Shown: positions 23,051 through 34,376 of the stretch, piece after piece | Layout: the number at the start of each line of letters is the position of its first letter | Position numbering within the stretch: the first letter of the stretch is position 1 | Assembly (NCBI GenBank): GCA_961205875.1 | Contig: OY540810.1 | Coordinates: 34,224,001 to 34,288,000 of the forward strand | Direction: 5' to 3' | Source of the DNA: Sialis fuliginosa | Taxonomy: Eukaryota > Arthropoda > Insecta > Megaloptera > Sialidae | Length of the DNA: 64,000 nt | The notes under the pieces: model-generated | What the model saw: only the letters and a program-made list of their open reading frames with translations | The model's database searches: none | Told to the model about the DNA's origin: nothing | Translations under genes and position numbers: made by a program

Positions 23051-23324
23051 AGGAAATTTTATATTAAATATTTTTGTAAAACTTTGATGTTGTATTATGA
23101 TATTTGTAAAATGAATTTTTAAGAGATTGTTAAAAGTAAAAGAGTAGTTGAATACTAAATAATAAAATGTATAATGGAATTTGTAAAAATTACTCTTAAA
23201 AAGGTGAAAATTGCAGATATCAAAAAAACGTGTATTTATTTTATTATGTACCTACCATTCATAAAAATAGTTGTAATTATTGAATATTTTTATACAAAAA
23301 ATAATATTAACAATAAATACAGTT

Positions 23325-23527
23325 TAAACTTATGATTTATGGGTTTTATCTTGCATCCACTTTTATACCATTTGAAATTTCGACCAACATCTTCTTCAGA
23401 AGTGTAGTAGAGTCCAGAAGGTTTAACTGCTTAAATATATGCGTTGACGTTTTGAGATGTTGGTCGAAATGTTAAGTGATATTATAAAAGTGCGGCGTGG
23501 GATAAAACCCAAAAATCATAAGTTTTA
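23325..23527. mobile_element. Foldback element with about 70-bp arms and a hammerhead-like motif
   Basis: AAACTTATGATT begins the left arm and its complement ends the right arm. The arms also pair through GGGTTTTATC, CACTTTTATA and TTTCGACCAACATCTT. The loop is about 60 bp. Read on the minus strand the left arm gives CTGAAGAAGATGTTGGTC followed by GAAA, and the right arm gives GAGATGTTGGTCGAAA on the plus strand, so both arms carry one module. This module resembles a hammerhead core (CTGANGA, short stem, GAAA) with imperfect stem II. Confidence 0.65.
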
Positions 23528-23529
23528 AT

Positions 23530-24049
23530 AATTGAACAACCGTGAAAATCTGCCTTTAAAAATAAATATAGTATTCGCAATCCTAAAAAAATCTATCTTT
23601 ACAAGCTTTTACTTATTTATAGATTAATTTACGTTGAAATTTACTCAACACATTCCAAGAAGAGCCAACAATCCGTTTATTAAACAATTTTCTAATTAGT
23701 AAAATATTGCCGAGAATTACACGTATCTCGTTATTAACAATGTCACAAATACCGCCATTAATTCTTGTATTCGCACAAATAAATGCGTAACCACGAGACC
23801 ATATTTTAGTTGAAGTTCTGTGTACTTAAGACAGTAGACAAACATAATCCTAAGGAAGAGTATTAAATTCATAATCTCTGAAACATTAGCCTCATATGCA
23901 GGGAAACTTTAGGGGAAACGTGGTCAGTATTTTTAGTGGAAATCTGGAGTGGTAGTCAAACAGTCTTTAAATCAGGGAATGTCAACATTTATTTTTAGTT
24001 TTTGGTTTATTTATTTTGTCAATATTTGTATATATGTATGCAATGTGCA
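23530..24049. other. AT-rich DNA without a recognised feature
   Basis: No gene or repeat partner recognised. Confidence 0.45.
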
Positions 24050-24372
24050 TCTATCTATATACATATATGTATTATAAAATGCAACGTCTCTCTGTCTGTC
24101 CGTTAGTGTGCTTATCACTTAAGAACCACTTATCCGATTTATATTTTTTTTTCTTTGCCCAAGTTTTGCAGTAACGATAATAGTAAATCAAATCGACACA
24201 AAATTTGTCGCCAGTGCACTTTTTTGCAATACGCTGCTTAAACCGTTAAATATTGAATAATGAAGTAATGAACTATGTAGAATAAAAGAACTAAAATAAT
24301 TCAACTATATTTTTCAAAAATCCTAAACAATAATTCCGCAATACACGCGAGCGAAGCCGCGGGTACAGATAG
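24050..24372 (+). mobile_element. Short Helitron-like copy (about 320 bp)
   Basis: It shares with 14440-15318 the 5' part (CAACGTCTCTCTGTCTGTC, CACTTATCCGATTTA) and the 3' part (AAAATCCTAAACAATAATTC, CGCGAGCGAAGCCGCGGG). The 3' terminus reads CAGATAG|T, a one-base change from the canonical CTAG. The central part of the longer copy is missing, so the two differ mainly by internal deletion or capture. Confidence 0.7.
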
Positions 24373-24449
24373 TCAGTATATAAAATGGAAATGTTTGAAA
24401 TACACTGATGTGGAAAATGATAAATAATATTGCCATTTTATATTTTGAA

Positions 24450-24546
24450 AAACAGTCTCAATTTTTAACAAAATGGGAACAAAACCTATACATTTTCAAA
24501 TACGAATTGTTTTAAAAACATCGTGTTGTCTTTTTAGTGTAAACTG
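24450..24546 (+). mobile_element. Miniature inverted-repeat element, family A, copy 4 (decayed)
   Basis: AACAAAACCTATACATTTTC, ATACGAATTGTTTTAAAAAC and GTTGTCTTTTTAGTGTAAAC correspond to the same blocks of the other family A copies. The left tip is badly decayed. Confidence 0.65.
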
Positions 24547-24549
24547 TAA

Positions 24550-25975
24550 GCGAACTGTAATGAATAATCAATAACTTATAATTATTTATTAATGTCGTGT
24601 TCCGGTAAACTCTCATTAAACTTTTAACCCATTTACGAATTATATGGATATTAAATTAAACTAAAATATTGACTTTTCATTTTATTTTTATATATTCTTT
24701 TTACATATTTTTAACTTAATCTCAAACTTTATTTTTTAATTTAGTTAGGGATTATTATTTCGAACGGTTATATTTTTATTTAATAGTAAGTTTATTTTTG
24801 AATTGATCATAACTTTGTATGTTTTTTTTCAATGTTGTTATTTATAATGAGTTTTATTTTTTGTTACTTCATGCTATGAATTTGTTTATTGTACATATAT
24901 ATCCGATAGTGATAATGTGATTGAAATTTGAGTTTTTTAAGTTATGTTGTCTATGGATTTTTGTAAGGTGTTGCAAGATAGTTCTAAAACAATGCTCTAT
25001 CTATAGATAACATAATATTACCATCTCGAAAAAAGTTTGATTTTTGATTAACAACATATCGAATTCATCTTAATAAAAATGTTTGACGAAACGTTGGTTG
25101 ATGATTAAGTTAATATATGTATGTATGTAGATACAAATCCTTTTTATAATCTTAAAGAATATTCTATTCAAACATGTGTAAGTCTAAACTCTTACAATTT
25201 TTATGGTAAGGGGATTTGTATTTGATATGCCATAACCATAGTTTATGTCTGTTTTTTAAGTCCAAAAGCTCGCAATAGTCATAAATCATCATATAAATCA
25301 TAATGTTTTATTTCTGCCCACTGATTTAAAAAAATTAAATATGTGCCACACGTTTTAATAATATTTTAAATAAGATAAAACTTTGACGTTAAGCGTTATT
25401 GTTGAAGATAAACAATACACATACTTATAAATAATACAGCTTAGTAAAATTTACTGTTGTATGAAATTGCTTGTTTCCACAATATGTCCAAGTACTGGCA
25501 CATTGTTATGTTAATACAAATCTGCCTGTACATATTTTGGTTCCATTATTTTTCTACCCGTCCCGTTTTTATCCTACAACAAAAGGCCATTTGTTTTAAA
25601 TACTGGTAATTTTTATTAAGGGGTGTGAAACATGTTTTGTACATTAATGTTCATATTTTGTCACATTTTTGGTATCAGAAATCGACGTATTTTGTACTTG
25701 TATCATCATAAATCAAATAGATTGATTGATTTGTGAATTAGACAGTGCAATACATTATTTAAGGATTTAATTATTGACAGAAAGTATAATAAAAGAATTT
25801 TGATGGTTCATTTTAAAATCCCAGTTTTATAAGATGGCGATAAAAATTTTAATATCGTTATTCAACATGAGTACTATGGTAATAATTTTTTTATTCTTAA
25901 AAATAACGACGCGAATTCTTTTTTTCGTATTTTTCGAATATTATTATTATATTACTATTATATCTACTATTAATA
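24550..25975. other. AT-rich DNA with one hammerhead-like word at 25080-25101
   Basis: TTTGACGAAACGTTGG at about 25082 matches the conserved word of the foldback loci at 48107 and 38691. No foldback arms are apparent around it. The rest is AT-rich and unremarkable. Confidence 0.4.
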
Positions 25976-25977
25976 TA

Positions 25978-26212
25978 GTTCGGACGTTAAGAACTTTTCC
26001 CCTGCACTTTCTGATAAGAACAAGAAAATTAGTAAAGTTGTACATTAAACTTTCTTCTACAAAACTAGAAATGGCGACATAAATAAGAAAAACCATAATA
26101 GGAGGACCACACGAGTTTTTGAAAGGTTTAGTGTACAACTAAGTGTACCAATTTTCATGTTCTTATCAAAAAGTTCAGGGATTAGTCGAAATATCTTTCT
26201 TAACGTCCGGAC
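25978..26212. mobile_element. TA-flanked inverted-repeat element (235 bp)
   Basis: The tips are GTTCGGACGTTAAGAA and, reverse-complemented from the right, GTCCGGACGTTAAGAA, with TA at 25976-25977 and 26213-26214. Further inside, CTGATAAGAACAAGAAAATT pairs with AATTTTCATGTTCTTATCA, so the arms extend about 75 bp. This suits a Tc1/mariner-type miniature element. The overlapping frames on both strands here are by-products of the inverted repeat. Confidence 0.75.
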
Positions 26213-26369
26213 TAATTTAATTATACATATCTGTCTGAATAGCACTTACAAAATAAATACAAAACAATAATATCAAGGTGCCTGTGTTCAAAACAAATAA
26301 CAACTGATATAAATCATTACCTATTAAATACTACTGGCGAACCTACAGCGAGCTTGAGGTAATATAATG

Positions 26370-26560
26370 AAATGGTTTATCAAGGCCGGTAGAATTTCTG
26401 TGCAAACACACAGTGACAGCTTCAAGTTTCAGCATCCCCCGCAAATGTAGTGTTCTTATCGGTTGATAGGTGGCAGCTGAGATGAAACGAGGCACTTGCC
26501 TGAAAATTGCAAGATAATCGTGTTTCTTGTACCGTGTTTCTGCAGTCCTGGGCGATGTAG
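26370..26560. promoter_or_regulatory. GC-balanced candidate regulatory element
   Basis: TTATCGGTTGATAGGTGGCAG contains two GATA-type cores and is followed by the E-box CAGCTG. The block is less AT-rich than its neighbours and has no splice-bounded open frame. Function is inferred from composition and motif density only. Confidence 0.25.
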
Positions 26561-26640
26561 CGTTTTATGATTTTATAGTGAATATTGAGTTGTGGTTATT
26601 AATTTTTGGGTGTATTTAACAACATTAATTGATTTGTTAT

Positions 26641-27100
26641 CAGTGGCACCGGAACCAATTTTTTTCTGGGGGAGGCAGTACGACCTAATTTTACTTGGCG
26701 TTCTTAAAATTCAAAATTGACTTTTAACTTGCTTAATATTGTATTATTTGTTAAAAAAAAGACTAGGTCTGTGGTTACATTTTATAATTTTAAGTTTTTA
26801 AAAAAAACACCTTTAAAAAGATCCTTTAACTCTCTCATAGCAATATGGCATTTTGATCGCTTGGTGTACAAAGTAAAACAAATCTGAGCGATTCAGGGTT
26901 TCGTAGATATCTTAAGGATACTTTTAACTTAAAAAAACATAGACACTTTAATGATCTCATGATTTCCCCTATGTTTTATGAAAAATGTGCAATTTTTTAG
27001 GCCACTTTCAAGTAGACTTTTTCAGAATGAATTTTATCAAATAAACTATAGGGCTTTAATGAAAATTTTTTTTAGCTTTCCCCCAGCTCCGGCGCCGCTG
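26641..27100 (+). mobile_element. hAT-type element (460 bp), relative of 21049-21598
   Basis: The left tip is CAGTGGCACCGGAACCAATT and the right tip, reverse-complemented, is CAGCGGCGCCGGAGCTGGGG. The 8-bp flanks TTTGTTAT (26633-26640) and TTCGTGAT (27101-27108) agree at six positions, an aged duplication. It has no open frame of note and lacks the insertion present in the other copy. Confidence 0.85.
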
Positions 27101-27108
27101 TTCGTGAT

Positions 27109-29272
27109 TGAATGTGTGAATGTTTAAATGAATTCATTGGCCAACTAAGTATTAAATAAAAGCTGATACTTATTTTCGTAATTGTATTTTTTATCAGTTA
27201 TTAAATATTTCAGAACTATTTGGAAAATGTTGAATAGTTTTTATATTTCCTACATTAACGACTTCATGACCAAGTACAGAAATTAGAAAAAAAAACAAGG
27301 ATGTAGTTTTTTTTAAGTTTCCCGGCAAAGAGTCGTCTATTTTCCATTTGCAAAGAATATAAAAAGACAACGTTTGTACATAAAATAGAAGTTATAATCT
27401 AACTAAGCATTAATACAATTGTACATCTAAATAAGTTTTTCTTTAATTCCTACATTTTACAATTCGTTCTACAGAATAAACAAGCAATAAAATACACAAT
27501 AACTACGGATAGTGCGGAGCTGTTTTTCTTTCTACCATTCTTCCTTGAAGTAAAAGTTTTTTATAGCTGCCCTAAATTACGTTAGGACAAGAAACCTGAA
27601 ATCAATCTTCGCCCTAACATAATCCTTAAACGTATTATTTTTGTGGGATCTTAAATAACCATAGTGTTTATAATCATTTTGACCCGGTATCAGGCGTGTA
27701 AACTTATTTTTCTTGCGAATCCTTTTCCACGATTTAAAATTTACTTGTTTACCAATATTTTCTGTGACGCCATAGAATTTTTACAAGCCTCACCAAAGGG
27801 TGGCAACCTAAAGTTTAAGAATCACGCACTTAGAACCTGAAAATATTGAAAACTTATATTTTACCGATTATTAAAAAGAGAATCGTATTAACTGGTGTTA
27901 ACGGATTTTAGAATTATGTTTTTCATAGCGATTAGGTAGACTCAAACATGTCTATTACTGGGTTAAAAGCCCATCGCGCTTTTAATCATATTAAAAGTTC
28001 AAGCTAAGAATAAACACAATAACAAGGCTGACATTTTCTTAAGAGAAGTTCTAATGGCAACGAAGGAGGGGTAAAAGAAAAACCAAGCTTCGGTGATACC
28101 ATTCAATGTTTTTTCAAGCCTATTATACTGAATGCTTATAGCTTTTCAGATCTGTATCTTGTCCCTTGCGGATTTTCCTCTTTTTGCAATGAAGACACTG
28201 ACAAGCAGAGGGGATGGGGGGATGATTGTAAGGGTTGTAGAGAATGTCTTGATCACGTTTTGGATTCTGAGACAGATGAAGTACCTTTATAGATTGATTA
28301 TAGGTAGGTATTTAGAATGAATAATGATCATATTTTTAATCTGTACTTATATTTGAAGATTATAATAATATAGAAAATCGTTTTTTACGATATTTTTTTA
28401 ACAGTTAAAGATGGAAATATGTATTAAACTAAATTAAGCCAACTTTTAGTACATAAAATTAATAATTTGTTTTAGGTATTTCTCGAACGTTTAGTGAACT
28501 TAATTGAAATAAAAAATAATTAATCTAAAATATTCATGTAGATTGTATATTGATATTATGGGTATAATATATTTACTTTTGATCATATTAAATGTAATTT
28601 TATCGAAAATTGAAAAAACCGAAGAAAATTGAGAATCTACATATACATATGTATGTATATTTGAAATTTTCAGAGACTTTAATAACATGAAATAATGCAT
28701 ATAGAAGTAGGGTGTGCGTTTTGCCTGAGATGATACTTTAAAAGTTACAAAATTCTTACCCTACCCGGAATCAAATCTGCATACACTACGGAAGTACCCC
28801 GAGGTAGCCGATTTTAACATGTAGCTGTACTGAAATTGGAAATGCAGAATATATTTTCAGATGAAATATACATATTGTATTTTCCTTTTCTTCAGGAAAA
28901 TAAAACATTCTATAAAACTTTGAGGGTATGTATATTGTATATATATATATATATTTGAATTGTTGTAAATAAATGTCCACATTCTGTCTTCTTTATAATG
29001 GGATAGATATAAATAAATGATATAAACAAACAATGCATATATTCATTTTTATGTATCGTTTTATAAAAACGATATCATTAATCATGCTTCTAAATTAGAT
29101 GAAAACAATCATTTATCTTAAGTAAAAACCGTTACGGCCTTTGTTTTACTTGAGTTGTTATTTTTTTTTTTTACTTGAATACAAAACGTACTTTTTTAGA
29201 TTGATATATTTTTAGACACTTGTTATATAAAGTCAAATTTATAAAAAAATACTTTAACAAAATTATGTCCGG
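27109..29272. other. AT-rich DNA with a hAT-end remnant at about 27785-27830
   Basis: AGTGCGTGATTCTTAAACTT on the minus strand at about 27830 resembles the CAGTGGTTCTTAAAC tip of common hAT elements, as in the complete copy at 45504-45700. No second tip is visible. The frame at 28132-28320 lies in a slightly richer patch but is not recognisable. Around 28935-28955 is a short (TA)n run. Confidence 0.35.
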
Positions 29273-29275
29273 TAT

Positions 29276-29480
29276 TATAAACCAGTTAATGAGGTTTCAA
29301 ACCTATCTGATAGTTATCATGAAGTATTTTGTACGATTAGAGATGCTAACTGTGTTACAATTAGTTGACGTATCAATGCTATAAATTCCATAACTAATCT
29401 ATAGATACTATCACAGAATTAATACCCCATTTAAAAGTGCTTGCTAGCTAGCAAAGTTAGTTTCTTTATAATACCGGACA
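29276..29480 (+). mobile_element. Miniature inverted-repeat element, family B, copy 2 (205 bp)
   Basis: The tips TGTCCGGTATTATAAA and TTTATAATACCGGACA are exact inverted repeats. TTA lies on both sides (29273-29275 and 29481-29483), a Harbinger-type 3-bp duplication. Inner blocks ACCTATCTGATAGTT and TGCTAGCTAGCAAA are shared with 30478-30789. Confidence 0.85.
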
Positions 29481-29919
29481 TTAGTGTTTTATTTTCGTTA
29501 TGAAAATAGGAATATGAATTTTTATGATAAAACTAAAATTTTTATTTTATATTCAATAGAAGTAGGTAATTATTAACTATAGTTAAAAATAGCTGAAAGC
29601 AGAATCCTTGAAAGACAGACTCGCTCCGCAAAATAAATAAAAATATTAATTGTCAGAAGAATAAAAATTTTGTTAAACAGGTTTTAAATTTTTACCAAAT
29701 AAATTAAATTTATTTGTATTATTGCATATATGTACCTGACTGTATGTAGAAAATATTGCCTCTAGTCTTACTACCTATATTTTTTCTGTGGATACTAGAT
29801 ACTGACAAAGTTTGTAAAAAGAACGTAAAAGTAATTCCAACATATAAAAAAAAAAAAACAAAAAAAAAGAATCTTGCAAAAATCTGCAACATAACCACAT
29901 TTCCACCGCAAGAAGCATC

Positions 29920-30130
29920 ACCCCTGCAGTCTTAAAAAAAGTTTGTCACGACACCTGTATACACGATACTGCAACGCCACACTTGTCTGGGGGAAGTCGA
30001 TTGCAGTCGAACGCTTGTCTATCGAGACGTCTTAGTAGTGATAATACGGACAGCGTGCTGATAGTTTTACAGCCCTCGAGGGGGCGTCTGACAGTATTTA
30101 CAGAACTGATAACGGTTATGGCTCAAGATA
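29920..30130. promoter_or_regulatory. GC-balanced candidate regulatory element with CTCF-like word
   Basis: The stretch is rich in CpG (CACGACACC, CAACGCCACAC, ATCGAGACGTC) against AT-rich flanks. CCTCGAGGGGGCGTC at about 30075 matches most of the CTCF core. No open frame with splice signals was found. It could be an enhancer, insulator or untranslated exon. Confidence 0.25.
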
Positions 30131-30477
30131 AATCATGCTTTTTCTTGCAGTGGTAGCGTTCAAATAGTTTTCTCGTAATGGTTTTTTTGTACGTGAAATA
30201 GGATTGTTTTCTATTGTTTTAAGCCATAAATTGGAATTTAGTATGAAATCATGTAATTTCATGTTACAAACTTGATATTTTCATAAAATAACTGTAGATG
30301 AATATATATTTTTGGTTAACAAGTCGTAAAAAAACCAAAATGAGTAAGTCTACAGAAAAAAGTAGAGGAATTTGGGCCAAAAAACAAATAAATGGAGATA
30401 AAAATGTTGTTTATTAGCAAATTTATCAGAAAAATCTCGACAATTTAGTGCTCTAAATGTCAACTTATGTTCGGTAT

Positions 30478-30789
30478 TATAAACGAGCATTAAAATTTGC
30501 TAGCTAGCAAGCAGTTTCAAATTAGGTTTCTAACCTATCTGATAGTTCTCCTTTAGCTTCACGAAGTGCTTGACGATTTTCGTACACACGTAATATGTAA
30601 ACACCAATGGTATTAAAACAGTGGCGATATTATAAACATTATTTTGTACGGTCAAAGTCACCAATAATAAGTTGAAGAATCGCTGCTCTAAATTTCATAG
30701 CTAATCCGAAGATACTATCACAGAATTAATGCCCCATTTGAAAGTGGTTGCTAGCTAGCAAATTTGCTAGGTCCTTAAAATACCGGATA
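30478..30789 (+). mobile_element. Miniature inverted-repeat element, family B, copy 3 (312 bp)
   Basis: The left tip is TGTTCGGTATTATAAA and the right tip TAAAATACCGGATA, more diverged than in the other copies. TTA precedes it, while TTT follows. Inside are TTGCTAGCTAGCAAGC and the matching TTGCTAGCTAGCAAAT near the opposite end, so the subterminal zones also pair. Confidence 0.8.
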
Positions 30790-31143
30790 TTTAATGTTAG
30801 TTACATCAGCAACTGAGCTTCTATTACCAAAGTGAATAAAAAAATCGGAATATGATTCTACAGTCAAAAATACAATAAATGAACATTATGAAAAAATATT
30901 TTGTACAAAAAATTGATTAATTATACGTAGAAAAATTAAAAATCTTCTTCAGAAGTGTTTCTGAAACAAAGACTCCGACATGAGAGTCGCAACGTCAAGT
31001 AATAAAATAAGACAATGTGGATAACAGTCTGAAAATAAGTTCTTATGGAGGACAACGGTCACGAAAGATTACAGAATAAAAATATTTGGTGTAAAATTTA
31101 ACTTCATAATCCTTCGTTAATGGAACGCCACTGAAGTCCTTCA

Positions 31144-31446
31144 TTGCAATGTCAACGTTTCGGTTCTTTTTTGTGTATAGATATTGTTTTTGCCTGTTCT
31201 GGTTTTTGGTTTATCGATCTTGTGCATCTGGAATGTCGTAAAGTTACCGCAGACAAATTGTTTATAGCTGCGCAGTTGCGACAACGTTTCCGGGAGAATG
31301 AGGGTGGTAATTGGTTTGGAAACTATCGCGGTTTGGTTGTTCAAGACTTATACATTGTAGATAAGATAAACACATTGTTATTGCAATGTTATTATTTTGT
31401 ATTATACAAGGGTTGTTCATTATATACAATTAAGATCAAAACTTGA
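31144..31446 (+). other. Unrecognised 100-codon open frame, probably not a gene
   Basis: The frame starts MQCQRFGSFLCIDIVFACSG and contains a charged middle (about residues 33-58, with AAQLRQRFRENEGG) before becoming low-complexity. Composition of 31150-31350 is more balanced than the background, and the opposite strand is open over the same interval for 67 codons. I recognise no domain and see no promoter or splice support. A conserved non-coding element is as likely as an exon. Confidence 0.2.
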
Positions 31447-31596
31447 AACGTGGGTAGTAATAATTTGCTTGGAAAATATTTATGATTTATATGCTTTGGT
31501 TATTCGAGATTTATACGTTGGTGAATAGTTAAGACATTGTTATTATTTTAAATTACTATACTAAAAAATACACCAAAAGTTTACTATCATTATATA

Positions 31597-31940
31597 CAGC
31601 GCTGTGGAGTCGGTACAAAAACCTACGATTCCGACTCCTTTATTTTTTTACTGTCCGACTCTGACTCTTTATTTTACAAAAAGGTATCACAAGGCATTAC
31701 TTGAATTTTACGGCAGAATTTTTTGGGTGAATTCTGATGATTCTGGTTCTGGTCGGAATTGAAAATTTCAAATCATTGTACTGCAAAATTTAAAACAAAC
31801 AAAAAATAATATGTGTGTTAAAAAGTAAAAACCATTATTTAATTAAAGGAGTCGGAGTCGGTATTTTTTTTACCGACTCCAGCTCCGATTCCGACTCCAT
31901 CCAAAATTACTAAAACTCCGACTCCGACTCTACAGCCCTG
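31597..31940. mobile_element. hAT-type element rich in GGAGTCGG words (344 bp)
   Basis: The left tip is CAGCGCTGTGGAGTCGGTAC and the right tip, reverse-complemented, CAGGGCTGTAGAGTCGGAGT. Multiple ACTCCGACTC and GAGTCGG words fill both subterminal zones, forming a long imperfect foldback. The 8-bp flanks ATTATATA and ATTATAAT agree at six positions. No transposase frame. Confidence 0.85.
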
Positions 31941-31949
31941 ATTATAATA

Positions 31950-33220
31950 AAGTCTGTTGCTTTACAGGCAATACTATAATCCATTTTGATCGATTATTAT
32001 TAAAAAGCTTAAGATCATTAAATTAATTAAGGAACTATATCATTATGCAATACTTATGCTGAATCGATCTTAATGTGATTTTCATTATTGCAATTAGTCA
32101 AATCGATGATAAAATAACACAGCAATAACGGTGAGGATAGTGCGGTAAAGAGAGGTTACACCATGGTGAGTATGTGATGCTTAAATGTTAAGATCAGCCA
32201 GTCATGTGGCTATTCATCGATTTCAAAATACAATTATGTTATGAACGATAAAATGTAATTTGTAAAATAAAAATTTTAAAAACTGAGATGATATTAACTA
32301 TATAAAATCAATTGTTTTAATTTCACTTAAAAAGTTATATTTAGACGGTTACTTAATTTTACGATGAAATAAATAATAGTAGTTGACAAAATATGAAAAA
32401 AACATATTGTAGAAGTGATTTCGTAATTTTTAATTAGAGTTACAATTTAAGAACTGTCATTGATAACCCAGAGAATTTAAAATATAGGTACTTATAAACG
32501 TACTTAATACTTTCGCAAAATACATAAATAAACTATGAAATATAGTTATTATAACATTATATTGGTATACATGAGATTAAATTATTTTATAAAGCTCATT
32601 TTTTACACTTATCTCTCTATCTTTTACAATGTTGTCACAACAAAAACAATAAATAAGAATAACTACGACAACTACAACCATAATTTAGTGAACAAAATAA
32701 CATTAAATCATTTAAACAAATAATATGTATTATTATGTTACGGGATTAACATAAACGATTTTTTCGCTGTATTTTTGATACACTGTGAATTATGTGTTAA
32801 TTCCAGTTCGGCAGTCAAACGGATAATAAAAAACAATTTGTGGGTTTTGGGAAAATGTTGCTGACGTTGAAATTGATTCACTGAAGGGCGGGAGGGGGAT
32901 GTTTTTCCCGTATATTTTCTCACTTGAGGGTTTGTGCGTGTTTAGACGATAACGTTGTTTCATCAAAAACGGTTTGACAAATTCACCAGACAAATTTAGT
33001 GGAACTGTTCAGAGCTCATTGCTCTTGGAAATGTTTAAGATTGCGTTTTTGTGGTATGAGAGGCAAGTGGAAGAAAGAACTGACGAAAATTTTGTAAAGA
33101 TAGAAATTGATTTTTTATTATTATTGAAAGACTAAATTTATTTGTAACATTCCATGTCATGTGTCATATCACTGGTTGCCCAATCATTTTTGATTTTTTT
33201 TTAGTTTTTAAACATTGAAC
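31950..33220. other. AT-rich DNA; overlapping minus-strand frames at 32738-32993
   Basis: No repeat was matched. At 32738-32993 two minus-strand frames overlap in a somewhat richer patch; neither shows a recognisable domain and their mutual overlap argues against coding. Confidence 0.4.
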
Positions 33221-33224
33221 ACCT

Positions 33225-33469
33225 TGTTAATTGGCTGTTAAAAACGCATATTTTTATCAGATCAAGTTTAAGAGATGCAGACAAAATCAGATGGGACATG
33301 CGATTTTTAACGTTTGTAAGGGTTAGTGGTAAATGCAAAAAGCTTTTTTTCATCTCTTATATTTTAAAAGTTATTGTATTTACCGCTAATCCTTCCAAAT
33401 CATTCAAAATCTGCCGGATCTGATAAAAATATTATCGAATGTATTTTTAACTGTCAGTTAATAAGATTA
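33225..33469. mobile_element. Foldback element of about 245 bp
   Basis: CTGTTAAAAACGCATA and TTTTTATCAGATC on the left pair with GATCTGATAAAAATAT and GTATTTTTAACTGTCAG on the right. Nearer the centre GGGTTAGTGGTAAAT pairs with ATTTACCGCTAATCC. It is non-coding; superfamily unknown because no target duplication is legible. Confidence 0.65.
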
Positions 33470-33839
33470 ACATTTTAAACAATATTAAAAAGGCATCACT
33501 TATTTACAATATTTTTTTTAAGATGTAATATGTGTATTCATAGATTGAAAAAAAACATTAGGAAAAAACCACACCGAACAGAACGTGCTCTGGCATAATC
33601 AGGGCAAGATGGGTCACAACACCCATTTAATTAAAGGTGTTTATTCACACTCAGTTATATTTTCCGACAGTGACGATAATTCTGATGAAAAAGTATAAAA
33701 AATATTGTTGTTTTTCAATAAAATTAAATAAATAAAATTAAAAAATAAACTTATTTTATTTTAAGTTCTACATCAATTTTTCAGATTTTCAAACTAATTT
33801 TCTTTGTTTTTTTTTTCATTCTTATTTTCTTGAAATTTC

Positions 33840-34020
33840 AGAAACTTTTTTTACGCGATTTTCAGCTTTTTTTAATTGATTGATTCGGTTTAACGCGGTT
33901 TTAGAAAATTTTGGAACGTATCCCTAATTTTACAATGTAATCTTTGTCTTTTTTAGCAATTTTTTATACGCGATTTACAATGGAACGTATCTGTCGCGTA
34001 AAAAGATACCATGCTGTATA
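33840..34020 (-). repeat. Tc1/mariner-like end fragment with ACGCGATTT repeats
   Basis: On the minus strand the block starts TATACAGCATGGTATCTTTT and continues ACGCGACAGATACGTTCCAT. GGAACGTATC occurs twice (about 33915 and 33982) and ACGCGATTT twice, an internal duplication. Only one end is visible. Confidence 0.4.
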
Positions 34021-34179
34021 TAACTATTTACGTAAAACATTTCATAGAAACGTTTGATTTTTTATTGTATTCACAATATAATATAAACTATACTTACTAA
34101 ATAAATATTCAAATATATAATTAATGTCATTCTATTCTTATACAAATCGATAGATCTTGAACCTGCGCAGACATTACAC

Positions 34180-34376
34180 ATTTTTGTATACGAAGGTGTC
34201 ACATGCCATCAATCTTGAGTCTTTTGTATGTGTGTGTGTGTGTCTGAACGTGCGCATGATAAAGTGGTGTTACAGCTCGAGGGAAGGATGCAGGGAAAAC
34301 CGCAGGAATGCGTTTGCGTGCGGAGTAAAATGCATACGCCTGATCTTCATTTATAACAAGCTCGTGAACACGGCAT
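34180..34376. other. GC-balanced patch with a short (GT)n run
   Basis: A (GT)n tract of about 16 bases at about 34228-34243 is followed by a balanced, CpG-containing block (GAACGTGCGCATG, GCTCGAGGG, GCGTTTGCGTGCGG). A 73-codon frame crosses it without recognisable features. It may be regulatory. Confidence 0.25.

Noticed and set aside
32738..32993. Two overlapping minus-strand frames of 61 and 67 codons
   Set aside because: They overlap in different frames, so at most one could be coding, and neither shows recognisable sequence.
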